From: Sneathiella chungangensis
Lineage (GTDB): Bacteria > Pseudomonadota > Alphaproteobacteria > Sneathiellales > Sneathiellaceae
Direction of reading: 5' to 3'
Length of the DNA stretch: 64,000 nt
Assembly (NCBI RefSeq): GCF_009882935.1
Contig: NZ_WTVA01000001.1
Location: 510,238-574,237 of the forward strand
In this document: positions 1-8,059 of the stretch, piece after piece
How positions within the stretch are numbered: the stretch's first letter is position 1
Layout of the letters: every line of letters begins with the position of its first letter
Notes under the pieces: generated by a model
Told to the model about the DNA's origin: nothing
What the model saw: only the letters and a program-made list of their open reading frames with translations
Database searches by the model: none
Position numbers and translations under genes: made by a program

Positions 1-591
1 ATGGATTGTCCCGCCCAGAAATATGCCGGCGAACCTGTCGTCAAGCCCCAGGAGACTGGCCACAATGGGATACAGGATCATCGCCAACGTACTGAGGGCC
101 GTCACGGCGATGACGGTAAAGATTGTATCTCTTTCACTGCTCTTTGACTTCGGCAACACAGAAGAAATGGCCAGCGCGGCCGACGCCCCGCAAATGGCAA
201 CGGCGCCTCCTGTCAATGTTCCGAAACGGCGGCGACGACCCAGCAATCTGGATAAGAGAATTCCCACAATTATAGTCGCCCCGACCCCACTGATAATCAC
301 GCCAACAGGCGCCCAGCCGAGCGAAAGTACATCGTCGATTGTCAGTCGCATACCGAGCAAAGCAACACCGAACCGAAGTATGGTCTTCGATGAGAATTCA
401 ACCCCCTCGACACATTTGCCCTCTTCCGCGAGAAAATGAAAGGCCATCCCCAACAGCAGCGCAAACAGCATTTGCGGCGCCGTATAATGTTCCGATAAAA
501 ATCGCGCCGCCGCGGCAACCGTCAGACAGAGAAGAAGGCCCGGAAATAGCCCCGAACAGGAAGTGTAAATTTGTCTGTGCCACGCGTTCAA
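1..591 (-). CDS. YeiH-family putative sulfate/sulfite exporter (partial, C-terminus outside window)
   Basis: Reading the minus strand gives 197 codons without a stop, running off the left edge. The protein is strongly hydrophobic and contains the family stretches LLLGMAFHFLAEE, LRFGVALLGMRLTIDDV and TGGAVAICGASAA, typical of the UPF0324/YeiH inner-membrane family often annotated as putative sulfate exporter. No ATG precedes the first membrane segment. The chosen TTG start (589-591) has a GGAGG nine bases upstream, and an in-frame TAG lies just above it. It is the last visible gene of the catabolic operon, so export of sulfite or sulfate made by the upstream thiol dioxygenase and sulfurtransferase is a reasonable inference. 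Transport itself is not proved by sequence. Confidence 0.8.
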   Translation of the reverse strand, partial: MNAWHRQIYTSCSGLFPGLLLCLTVAAAARFLSEHYTAPQMLFALLLGMAFHFLAEEGKCVEGVEFSSKTILRFGVALLGMRLTIDDVLSLGWAPVGVIISGVGATIIVGILLSRLLGRRRRFGTLTGGAVAICGASAALAISSVLPKSKSSERDTIFTVIAVTALSTLAMILYPIVASLLGLDDRFAGIFLGGTIH

Positions 592-655
592 CCCGCAACC
601 CTCCAATGCAAAAGATAGCTAAAAGCAGCTTTGACTGTTTAATAGGATCAACAGT

Positions 656-1651
656 CTATTGTGTTCCATGAGAAAGAAATGCATCGGCGATGTTTTCAAC
701 ACTTGTTTCTTTTGAGCAAAGCAACAAAGTCAGCAATACTCTCGCACGACATCCGTCAAGGCGACCTGCAGAGATAAGCCCCTTTGAGAGAAGGTCAATT
801 TCCGATCCGACAAACCCATATGTAGAAGTCAGAACTTCACCCGCTCCTGTACGTGATGCAAGGACTACCGGTATTTTCGCGCAGGCACGCTCCAAAGCAT
901 CGGCTGCGCTTACAGATGCATGCCCTCCTCCTAATCCCTCGATGACAAGCCCGGAATAGCCTGCTGTAACCGCTGCATCGATCAATCTGCCATCGTCACC
1001 TAGCCCTAACTTTATAATCGCAACCCGTACGTCATTATCAAATTCACTAGAGCCGAGAACCGGTCGACTTTTTGGTTCTAAATGTATTCTCACTTCGTCC
1101 TCAGCCAGCCAACCAATCGGACCCAGCGGATCCGATCGAAAAGTTGATGGATTGCTTGTATGCGTTTTTCGGACAAATTGGGCTGAATGTATCTCATCGT
1201 TGAACACGACAAGAGAACCAAGAGATTTTGCAGCTGGTTCTACCGCCACCTGAACCGCAGCCAGTATATTGGCCGGACCGTCGGCTCCTTGCTTCGTCGG
1301 GTTCCGCATTGCTCCCGTTACGACAACAGGCACTTCAAGACTCAGCAACAGGTCCAGCGCATAAGCTGTTTCTTCAATGGTGTCCGTTCCTTGTGTAATG
1401 ACAAAGCCAGCGGATCCCTCTTGCGCCAACATTCTGATCTTACTTGCTACATTAAAAATATCTTCAAAGGTCAGATGAGCGCTGGGTACATTGCAAGGTG
1501 AATGTGTTCCAATTACAGCAATTTCTGCCAGTTGTGGAACAGCTTGCACAAGATCATCGCCTGATAAAGTTGGCACAACTCCAGCCGATCCGCTCTTGTC
1601 TTTCATTGCTATTGTGCCACCCAGAGAAATGACATCAATTACCGGTTTCAT
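656..1651 (-). CDS. Asparaginase/glutaminase-family amidohydrolase
   Basis: 331 residues, the usual length for bacterial type I/II L-asparaginases. The second catalytic block TQGTDTIEETAY (Thr89, Asp90) and the lysine block RKTHTSNPSTFRS are intact, as is GAMR in the middle. The first block reads VISLGGTIAM, so Leu10 stands where the family normally has the nucleophilic Thr of TGGTIA. No signal peptide is seen, so a cytoplasmic enzyme is likely. It follows the PLP lyase by about 160 bases and precedes the YeiH-like exporter in the same direction. Within this operon it probably hydrolyses a carboxamide or lactam of the imported compound rather than free asparagine; that is inference. Altered chemistry or loss of activity is possible because of the Thr to Leu change. 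Confidence 0.85.
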   Translation of the reverse strand: MKPVIDVISLGGTIAMKDKSGSAGVVPTLSGDDLVQAVPQLAEIAVIGTHSPCNVPSAHLTFEDIFNVASKIRMLAQEGSAGFVITQGTDTIEETAYALDLLLSLEVPVVVTGAMRNPTKQGADGPANILAAVQVAVEPAAKSLGSLVVFNDEIHSAQFVRKTHTSNPSTFRSDPLGPIGWLAEDEVRIHLEPKSRPVLGSSEFDNDVRVAIIKLGLGDDGRLIDAAVTAGYSGLVIEGLGGGHASVSAADALERACAKIPVVLASRTGAGEVLTSTYGFVGSEIDLLSKGLISAGRLDGCRARVLLTLLLCSKETSVENIADAFLSHGTQ

Positions 1652-1812
1652 CTAACTCTCCATTCCATGTTCATCCAAATCGCCCGATGTAATGTCTAGT
1701 TCGGCGAAGGTAATGCTAATTAAATTTCTATGGATTTCGCTTATTGGTGATCAGCGAATAGCCAACTTGAATTGGCGGTCGCAATACATCTATGCGATCT
1801 ATCCAATCATTC

Positions 1813-2985
1813 TTATTGCGATATTTTGGCCAATGCTTGCTGAAGGTCAGCAATCAAATCGCCGGGAGATTCAAGACCCGCATGTATTCTAACCAAAGTG
1901 TTTGGACCATCCCAGGAGCCGCAGCTTCGTATTGATTCAGGCGATACTGGCAACGCAAGACTTTCAAAACCACCCCAAGAAGAACCTATACCGAACAACC
2001 TTAGTTCATTAATAAAATCCGGTGTTTTCGCGACAAACTCATCAGTAAAACCAAATGCGAATAAACCGCTTGATCCCGAAAAATCACGTTTCCAAATTTC
2101 ATGCCCAGGATGATCCGGCAATGATGGGTGCAAAACCATTGCCACTTCATCCTGGCAATTTAGCCAATTCGCCAACTCAATCGCGGTTTGTTCGTGCTGT
2201 TTAAGTCGTGGGTATAAACTGCGCATCCCCCGTAAGGTATCGTAACAATCTTCCGGACTTGTTATGATACCCAGTAATGTCACTACATCATATATATGCT
2301 TTGCGCATGCTTCCTTGCATACTATGGTTCCCATCATAATGTCTGATGCTCCGCATAAGTACTTTGTCGCGGCCTGCACCGATATATCAGCCCCAAGCAA
2401 CAACGGCTGAAGGAATACTCCCGCTGACCATGTATTATCAACCGCAAGTATCGCCTCATGCTCATGGGCTATCTTTGAGAGGGCAGGAAGGTCGACAATT
2501 TCAAAGGTCCCTGATCCGGGTGACTCTGCCAGTACAAGGCTAGTCTCAGATTGAATAACCTCAGAAAGACTTTCTGGGTTAGGCGCAAAGTAAGACACCT
2601 TTACCCCCCGGTTTGCAAAATATTCATCGCATAGCTTGCGAACCGGAGGATATGCATTGTCAATAACCGCCACATGATCCCCCGGCTTGGTGTAAGTCAA
2701 GAAGACCGTTGCTAGGGCGCTGAGCCCGGTTGGAAAAACAAACGCACGATCACCACCTTCAAGGGTACAAAGACTGTCCTCGAGGAAGTGCGTCGTCGGA
2801 GTGCCATGCGCGCCATATGAAAATATTCTCTCGCCTTTATCTCGGCGGGAACGGACTGACTGCATCATTTCCCAGTTCGAATAAAGAACTGTTGATGCTT
2901 TGATAACCGGTGGATTGATTGCTGCAGGCCGAGTATCCGTGGGCAAATCTCTCCCGGACCTTACTAATTGCGTCATTCTATCCAT
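1813..2985 (-). CDS. Cystathionine beta/gamma-lyase-like PLP enzyme (Cys/Met metabolism family)
   Basis: 390 residues matching the Cys/Met metabolism PLP-dependent family (MetC/MetB fold). Visible landmarks are YGAHGTPTTHFLE near the N-terminus, the cofactor-binding stretch FVFPTGLSALATVFL, AVDNTWSAG with the Asp that contacts the pyridine nitrogen, and AATKYLCGASDIMMG with the Schiff-base lysine. Members cleave C-S bonds of S-substituted cysteines by beta-elimination, giving a thiol, ammonia and pyruvate through aminoacrylate. The start codon overlaps the end of the rhodanese gene by eight bases, so the two are probably translated together. The RidA-family gene in the same operon would deal with the aminoacrylate, and the dioxygenase with the thiol. 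The exact substrate is not determined. Confidence 0.88.
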   Translation of the reverse strand: MDRMTQLVRSGRDLPTDTRPAAINPPVIKASTVLYSNWEMMQSVRSRRDKGERIFSYGAHGTPTTHFLEDSLCTLEGGDRAFVFPTGLSALATVFLTYTKPGDHVAVIDNAYPPVRKLCDEYFANRGVKVSYFAPNPESLSEVIQSETSLVLAESPGSGTFEIVDLPALSKIAHEHEAILAVDNTWSAGVFLQPLLLGADISVQAATKYLCGASDIMMGTIVCKEACAKHIYDVVTLLGIITSPEDCYDTLRGMRSLYPRLKQHEQTAIELANWLNCQDEVAMVLHPSLPDHPGHEIWKRDFSGSSGLFAFGFTDEFVAKTPDFINELRLFGIGSSWGGFESLALPVSPESIRSCGSWDGPNTLVRIHAGLESPGDLIADLQQALAKISQ

Positions 2986-4594
2986 GGGTGGCTTCCTCTT
3001 CTAAAGATATTTGGAAGAGCTGCCTCTCATCATTATCAAGTTGGTCTATCAGTTGGATCTCCCAGGCAATATATTGCCGAGCGGACTCCATGTTGCCGTA
3101 ATGCCGATCATGAACAAAATACAAATAATCTATGGATTCTTCCGCAGATGGCCGATTGGAATCCTGTTCTAGCTCGCCGCCAATTTCTTCCCAGTTTTCT
3201 AAACCTCCGACTAGAAAATACACATCCGCGCCGGTCGCTTCCTGGATGTCAAGAGCTGCCAAATTGGCAACAGGTTGATTGTCAGAGATCAACACAACAT
3301 TTGTTCCGCGCTCGAAATCCAACTGATCTAACTTCGGGCGTATGGACCAGGACGACCCCGGAATACACTTTTCCCGATATTGAGAACTGGGGCGCACATC
3401 AATTATATTGAATTGATCCTTATTCGCTTTTAGTTGCGCTGCTGAAATTTCCTTCATGTTGGGGAATTCGCAGAATTCAGGCAAAGATTTTTCCGGAGTG
3501 TCCCATGTTCCCAATGCTTCAAAAGCTGTGCGCATTACAGCAACTGAATAGCCAAGCCTTTTTAACCTTGAGGCTGCAGAAGTTGCGCGAATGCCATTAT
3601 CATCAATCAACACAACTCTACTATTGCGAACGGCAATCCATTCATCAGTCGCTTGAACAATTTGCACTGCTGGGGCGTGCACTGACCCGGGAACATGCCT
3701 TGCGTCGAATTCTTCATGCGTTCGTACATCAAGCAAGTATGTTGTTCTCGACTTGTCGTGAAACCACTGCTTGGCTGTACCTGCGCTGATGAAGGGAATG
3801 TCATGCGAAGCCGCCAATCTATCTGCGACAATTGCGCCTTGCTTTTTGATGTCAGCATTGACCTCCGGCAATGGTTCGCCGACCTTTCCCCGCACTAGAT
3901 CTCGCCCGGACAATGCCCAACCCTGGGTTCCATTCTCCAATGCAAAAACCGGATTTTCAATCGATGCATCGATCAGGCTTTGAACCCCAACCAGCCCGCG
4001 TGTCCGCCCTGCGCAGTGAATGACAACGGTCAATTCGGGATCAGTCAAGATGCTATCCTTGCGGTATAGAAACTCGCCGTTTGGAATACATCTGGATCCT
4101 GGCAATGTAAATTTAGCATGTTCTGAAAAAGGTCTGCCGTCAATGACCATCACAGACCTGCCTTCTTCTTGCCAGCCGGACAATGTATCGGGCGTAATTG
4201 TAGGAGTTTTCTCAGCTTTTTCGATCAGTTCACCAAGTATCTTGCTTGGAACATTAATTCCTTTAAAGACACTAAAGCCAGCTTTTTCCCATCCAGGCAT
4301 ACCTTGGTGGAGAATTCTTATATTCTCATATCCGATCGCGTTGAGCCGAACGGCAGCACGATCAGCCACTCCGTCATTTCCATCACATAATACACATAAA
4401 GCATGCCGGTTTGGGACCAGTTTCGTGATATCAAGTTCAAGCCTGCTATATGGACAATTGGAGGCAAATAACATATGTCCTTCGCCGAATTCTCCGGCTT
4501 CGCGGACATCCAGCAAGGCGAATTCTTCGAGAGCGGCCAAGCGTGCCTTAAGTTCGTCCGCAGTAATTAACTTGGTTGTGACATGGGTACTCAT
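2978..4594 (-). CDS. Four-domain rhodanese-like sulfurtransferase
   Basis: 538 residues containing four tandem rhodanese domains, roughly 5-115, 130-240, 260-360 and 375-485. Active-site loops differ: domain 1 has VLCDGNDG and domain 2 has IHCAGRTRG, both with the persulfide-carrying cysteine. Domain 3 has LIDDNGIRA and domain 4 has LISDNQPVA, where the cysteine is replaced by Asp and Ser. Two domains therefore look catalytic and two structural or regulatory. Rhodaneses move sulfane sulfur from thiosulfate or persulfides to acceptors. The gene overlaps both neighbours by a few bases (thiol dioxygenase upstream, PLP lyase downstream), which places it in the thiol-processing core of the operon. 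No signal peptide or membrane segment is visible. Confidence 0.9.
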   Translation of the reverse strand: MSTHVTTKLITADELKARLAALEEFALLDVREAGEFGEGHMLFASNCPYSRLELDITKLVPNRHALCVLCDGNDGVADRAAVRLNAIGYENIRILHQGMPGWEKAGFSVFKGINVPSKILGELIEKAEKTPTITPDTLSGWQEEGRSVMVIDGRPFSEHAKFTLPGSRCIPNGEFLYRKDSILTDPELTVVIHCAGRTRGLVGVQSLIDASIENPVFALENGTQGWALSGRDLVRGKVGEPLPEVNADIKKQGAIVADRLAASHDIPFISAGTAKQWFHDKSRTTYLLDVRTHEEFDARHVPGSVHAPAVQIVQATDEWIAVRNSRVVLIDDNGIRATSAASRLKRLGYSVAVMRTAFEALGTWDTPEKSLPEFCEFPNMKEISAAQLKANKDQFNIIDVRPSSQYREKCIPGSSWSIRPKLDQLDFERGTNVVLISDNQPVANLAALDIQEATGADVYFLVGGLENWEEIGGELEQDSNRPSAEESIDYLYFVHDRHYGNMESARQYIAWEIQLIDQLDNDERQLFQISLEEEATHG

Positions 4595-5196
4595 GACTTG
4601 TCCTTTGCATTCGCGGAACGTGTTTTGACGCCGACATCCATTATCCGACAGGTTCCGGATTCAATATCGAAAACCGTGCGCTCAGTCAGTGTCTCCAACG
4701 CTCTGCCATATAGATGCAAATGGCGAATGGGCTCGCTCCCCATGATGGTTACTGAATGGATGTCGTTCGGAAGAAGTGCTACTCCCTGTCCAGGACCGAC
4801 TTCTATTTCATCGATGCTTTCGATGGTTGCTTTTCCCGGTTCCTCGCCATCATCCAGACGGGTATAAATTGTGTTTGTCTCAACACCTTCTACTGCCGCT
4901 ATGCATGCCCATGTAGTATGATCATGTGGTGGAATTTTCTTCCCAGGACGCATCGTGTTAAGATAGAGGGCGTAGGTTGCATCTTCATCTTGGCTAATCA
5001 GATATCGGACCTGCAATTCGCCTTCCTTCGGCGGCGGATAGGCTTCCGAATTCCATAAGTCTGTTTGTGCGGCCAGATCCGTTAATCTGTCCAATATTTC
5101 ACTCAAAGTCTCACGGCTAAGACCTTTTTCATCAAATATTCTGTGAGCGAACGATATTAGGCTCGCCACTTCTGTTTCACGCTTAATTCCCGTCAT
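4591..5196 (-). CDS. Cysteine dioxygenase-type thiol dioxygenase (cupin)
   Basis: 201-residue single cupin. The metal ligands fit the three-histidine pattern of cysteine dioxygenases: His91 and His93 in PPHDHTTW and His147 in PNDIHSV. An arginine (Arg64, in QVRYL) lies 27 residues before the first histidine, close to where cysteine dioxygenase keeps the arginine that binds the substrate carboxylate. 3-mercaptopropionate dioxygenases have Gln there. The reaction would be oxidation of a thiol to a sulfinate with O2 and Fe(II). Its stop overlaps the start of the rhodanese gene. The substrate could be cysteine, a mercapto-acid or another thiol released by the PLP lyase. Family membership is firm; specificity is a by-eye inference. 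Confidence 0.85.
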   Translation of the reverse strand: MTGIKRETEVASLISFAHRIFDEKGLSRETLSEILDRLTDLAAQTDLWNSEAYPPPKEGELQVRYLISQDEDATYALYLNTMRPGKKIPPHDHTTWACIAAVEGVETNTIYTRLDDGEEPGKATIESIDEIEVGPGQGVALLPNDIHSVTIMGSEPIRHLHLYGRALETLTERTVFDIESGTCRIMDVGVKTRSANAKDKS

Positions 5197-5342
5197 TTTG
5201 ATTTTCTTCCATTTCAGCGATTTAAGTTTGCGTCCCGTTTAAGGCTTTTAGGCAAAGCAATCCTGTGGCCACTGGTTGCAACAATGGCAATGTCGCGGCG
5301 GACAATTGAATAAACTCAGAAAAATTCTAAACCTGAGCCCGT

Positions 5343-6269
5343 CTATGGAGGCGTTACATCTGAATTCCCGATAGAGCCATCATTCCTAAGTTGTGGTTCA
5401 AGTCTCTCAATGATTGTTTCTGCTTTTGCTACCAGAACATCCTCCCGCGCCTGAAAGTGCTCAAATATTTTCTCAAGAGACCTAATTCTATGCGGTTGCC
5501 CCGCTATCCATGGATGAAGCTGTAATGTCATGACGCGTGCGCCATGTTGGCTGGCCTCTGTACTGAGAACATTCACATATTGAAGCACTTGATCCGCCCA
5601 ACGAGGAGAGGTGTAGTTCAACTGCTCCATCGCCCATTTGTCGCTTAGTTCGTAACTGCCGGGCATCGCGATCAGGTTCTCATCTGCCAGATCAAAGCAA
5701 TAGGGCCTGTCATCATTCGACCAATCAAATTGATACTTGATCCCATGTGAGGCAAGTATGCGGGGAGTATGATTTGATTCTGAAGATTGAGGAGATAGCC
5801 AGCCTGTTACTTTACTTCCAAATGTACTCTCCAGAATTTGCAGGCTTTCACCAACGACCCGGCTCTCTTCTTCATACCCAAGGTCGTTTGTGAAAAGGAC
5901 ATTCATGTTACTTCCATGCCCAATGATCTCACAGGCGGCATCGCGCATTTGATTAACGAGGGGCTCGAGCTTTGCTAGAGAGGCATTGAATGCGACGGTA
6001 GCTGGAAAATCAAACTTACCCAGCGTTTCAAGGATGCGGAAAATACCTACCCGCACTCCGTAATCATACCGGCTTATATCCCATAAATTGGGATACTCTC
6101 CGGCCTGCCCGGAAACCGGAAAATGTTGCAAAACCGGCAGTATCACAACCGCAACTTTAGCCCCACCGGGTAGTACTAGAGGTGGGCGAGAGAAGCTATT
6201 GGAAAAACTGAAGAGACCATGATCATAGCCTTTTCTGCGATATTCATATTGGAGATAGTCAGCGTCCAT
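5343..6269 (-). CDS. PuuE-like polysaccharide deacetylase/cyclic amidohydrolase, copy 2
   Basis: 308 residues in the NodB-fold group that includes the allantoinase PuuE. Family blocks are visible: IIGHGSNMN, GWLSPQSSESNHTPRIL, YQFDWSNDDRPY and LHPWIAGQPHRI. I chose the ATG at 6267-6269 because a GGAGG lies just upstream and the length then matches the neighbouring paralogue; longer readings run deep into that gene. It overlaps the upstream paralogue by 11 bases. The block that reads SPSITPT in copy 1 is SPQSSES here, so this copy may have changed specificity or act as a partner subunit. Likely reaction: opening of a cyclic amide or deacylation; the substrate is unknown. Confidence 0.85.
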   Translation of the reverse strand: MDADYLQYEYRRKGYDHGLFSFSNSFSRPPLVLPGGAKVAVVILPVLQHFPVSGQAGEYPNLWDISRYDYGVRVGIFRILETLGKFDFPATVAFNASLAKLEPLVNQMRDAACEIIGHGSNMNVLFTNDLGYEEESRVVGESLQILESTFGSKVTGWLSPQSSESNHTPRILASHGIKYQFDWSNDDRPYCFDLADENLIAMPGSYELSDKWAMEQLNYTSPRWADQVLQYVNVLSTEASQHGARVMTLQLHPWIAGQPHRIRSLEKIFEHFQAREDVLVAKAETIIERLEPQLRNDGSIGNSDVTPP

Positions 6270-7158
6270 TATTGCCTCCATAATATTCATCAAAATGCGC
6301 AAGGCAGTGATCGGCGACTTCTCTTCCTGTTGCACGCCAAACAGCTGAATGCCCGGTAATGTAATCAAGCGCCTGATCAAGAATATTAATCCGATGAGGT
6401 TGTCCGATGATGTAAGGATGTAGGGGCAGCGAGAGAACTGTTCCGGATTCTTCGCCTTCTTTGTACAATTGATCAAACTGCCGCTTGATTACATCCAGAT
6501 ATTCTTCAGGAGTGTAATGATATGAGTTCAATGCGAAATAGTCGTTGATCTCATATGAATACGGCATGCTAATAATTCGACTTCCCGAAAACTCAATTCC
6601 AATCGGTCGATCATCATGGGAGAAATCACATGTATATTTCACGCCGGCTTCTGCTAAATATCTAGTTGTATGAATTGTCGGTGTGATGGATGGCGATAAC
6701 CATCCTGCCATATCCTGGCCACTATGTTTCTTGATAGAAGCGATCGAGTCGCGAATTACTTCTCTTTCCTGATCTTCGGTCAGGCCATACATATATCTTG
6801 TGTTGTATATTCCATGCGAAAAAAGCTCCCACCCTTGGTTGCAACAATCCTCGATAATTTCAGGCATGTGATCACATAAAGCCACGTTTAGCGAGACCGT
6901 GCCCCGAACGTCATATCGCTCCATCACAGACATCATGCGATGCAACCCGACCCTGTTTCCATAGTCCCGATGAGATAGATACAGGATGTCCGGGGCAGGA
7001 CGTTCCCATCCCTGATAGCGGGAATTGCCTGGTGGATTGTATTCATAGTACTCAATATTGGGCACTACAACGAGTGCGATGCGAGCGTCATCCGGCCAAC
7101 GGATTTGCGGCCGCCGGTTGTAGGGGCTGTAATTAAAAAGTGTGAAATTATCTGTCAT
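6259..7158 (-). CDS. PuuE-like polysaccharide deacetylase/cyclic amidohydrolase, copy 1
   Basis: 299 residues, cytoplasmic (no signal peptide), a homologue of the PuuE/allantoinase branch of the polysaccharide deacetylase superfamily. It carries the group's blocks LFSHGIYNTRYM, GWLSPSITPTIHTTRYL, FSHDDRPIG and LHPYIIGQPHRI. Members of this branch hydrolyse C-N bonds in small cyclic amides or N-acyl compounds rather than peptidoglycan or chitin. The start overlaps the end of the VOC gene by four bases and the end overlaps the second deacetylase gene, so all three are probably translationally coupled. Tight pairing suggests the two paralogues form a hetero-oligomer or perform consecutive hydrolyses. 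The substrate cannot be deduced from sequence. Confidence 0.87.
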   Translation of the reverse strand: MTDNFTLFNYSPYNRRPQIRWPDDARIALVVVPNIEYYEYNPPGNSRYQGWERPAPDILYLSHRDYGNRVGLHRMMSVMERYDVRGTVSLNVALCDHMPEIIEDCCNQGWELFSHGIYNTRYMYGLTEDQEREVIRDSIASIKKHSGQDMAGWLSPSITPTIHTTRYLAEAGVKYTCDFSHDDRPIGIEFSGSRIISMPYSYEINDYFALNSYHYTPEEYLDVIKRQFDQLYKEGEESGTVLSLPLHPYIIGQPHRINILDQALDYITGHSAVWRATGREVADHCLAHFDEYYGGNNGR

Positions 7159-7586
7159 TCTTCGTTACTCATCTGCTTTCGCATTTCGGCCCAACGAGGA
7201 TCTGTAAATCGTTGAAATTCAATGACATAGCCATTCGGATCTTTTGCAAAAAAATGATAGATTCCAAAAGTTTCGTTATGTTGCGGCGGACTTTCAATTT
7301 CTACGCCCGCGTCAATCAGCTTTTCATACCAATCATCAACTTCATTCGTCACAATGGTGTTCATCGTTCCGCGAGGCTCGACATACCTTCCCGGCCGAAC
7401 TTTACAGATCCCCAGAAAACAATCTCTGCCAAGATGAAAAATGAATGTACCTTCCTGCTGATACGCAACCTTCAAACCGATTTTTTCGGCATAGAACGCC
7501 TTGGTGCCAACAAGATCATCGGTGTAAACCCAGTTGATTGTACAATCCGCTATCGATCTATTTCTTGAAATCATTTCACCCGCCAA
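7155..7586 (-). CDS. VOC-family (glyoxalase/dioxygenase fold) protein
   Basis: 143 residues with the beta-alpha-beta-beta-beta layout of vicinal oxygen chelate proteins: an opening strand INWVYTDDLVGTKAFYAEKIGLKV, and a closing block IYHFFAKDPNGYVIEFQRF with the typical DPxGxxxEF ending and its metal-ligand glutamate. The start may be the first ATG or Met5 (MISRNRS); sequence does not decide. It ends with a four-base overlap into the first deacetylase gene. Functions in this superfamily range from isomerases to extradiol dioxygenases and binding proteins, so only an auxiliary catabolic role in the operon can be inferred. Confidence 0.8.
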   Translation of the reverse strand: MAGEMISRNRSIADCTINWVYTDDLVGTKAFYAEKIGLKVAYQQEGTFIFHLGRDCFLGICKVRPGRYVEPRGTMNTIVTNEVDDWYEKLIDAGVEIESPPQHNETFGIYHFFAKDPNGYVIEFQRFTDPRWAEMRKQMSNEE

Positions 7587-7616
7587 TTTGTTGGTTTTTC
7601 ATCAGAGAAAACTGGT

Positions 7617-8036
7617 TTACCTTGCGGTCGTCCGCCGAGCGTAAGCCTCAATCTCAACTTTCATTTCTTCATCGACCAGGCCGCAGACAACGGCTGTGCT
7701 GGTCGGGCGAGCAGAGTTGCACCATTTGGAGATCACCTCTGCGATGGCCGGCCAATCGGAGCGATTAGGAAAGTAAGTGCGCAAGCAAACAATATCCTCA
7801 ATCTCAAAATCGGCCATTTCTAAAGCTTTCTGGATGTTTTTGAAGCATTGATCCGCTTGTTCACCGGTATCTTCAGATATGGTCATATTTGAATAATCAT
7901 ACCCGGTTGTGCCAGATACATGGATTTCTTCACCAAACGCAACAGCGCGCGAGTATCCTGTCATTTCTTCAAATGGAGACCCCGAAGAAATCAAGATTTT
8001 CTCTGAATTCGGGCTCTGTTTAACTGAAAAACTCAT
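7617..8036 (-). CDS. RidA/YjgF-family imine deaminase
   Basis: 139 residues. The chosen ATG (MSFSVKQ) has AAGGA upstream; a longer reading begins inside the dctM gene and is not needed. The family core is visible: HVSGTTGYDY, the central helix with QCFKNIQKALEMADFE, and the C-terminal ARPTSTAVV plus KVEIEAYA, which hold the arginine and glutamate expected in active RidA proteins. RidA proteins hydrolyse reactive enamines and imines such as 2-aminoacrylate to keto acids and ammonia. That product is expected from the PLP lyase of the same operon, so a detoxifying or committed catabolic step is likely. It sits just downstream of the transporter genes. Confidence 0.88.
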   Translation of the reverse strand: MSFSVKQSPNSEKILISSGSPFEEMTGYSRAVAFGEEIHVSGTTGYDYSNMTISEDTGEQADQCFKNIQKALEMADFEIEDIVCLRTYFPNRSDWPAIAEVISKWCNSARPTSTAVVCGLVDEEMKVEIEAYARRTTAR

Positions 8037-8059
8037 TGTCTTTTCCTTAGTAGTTTTCT

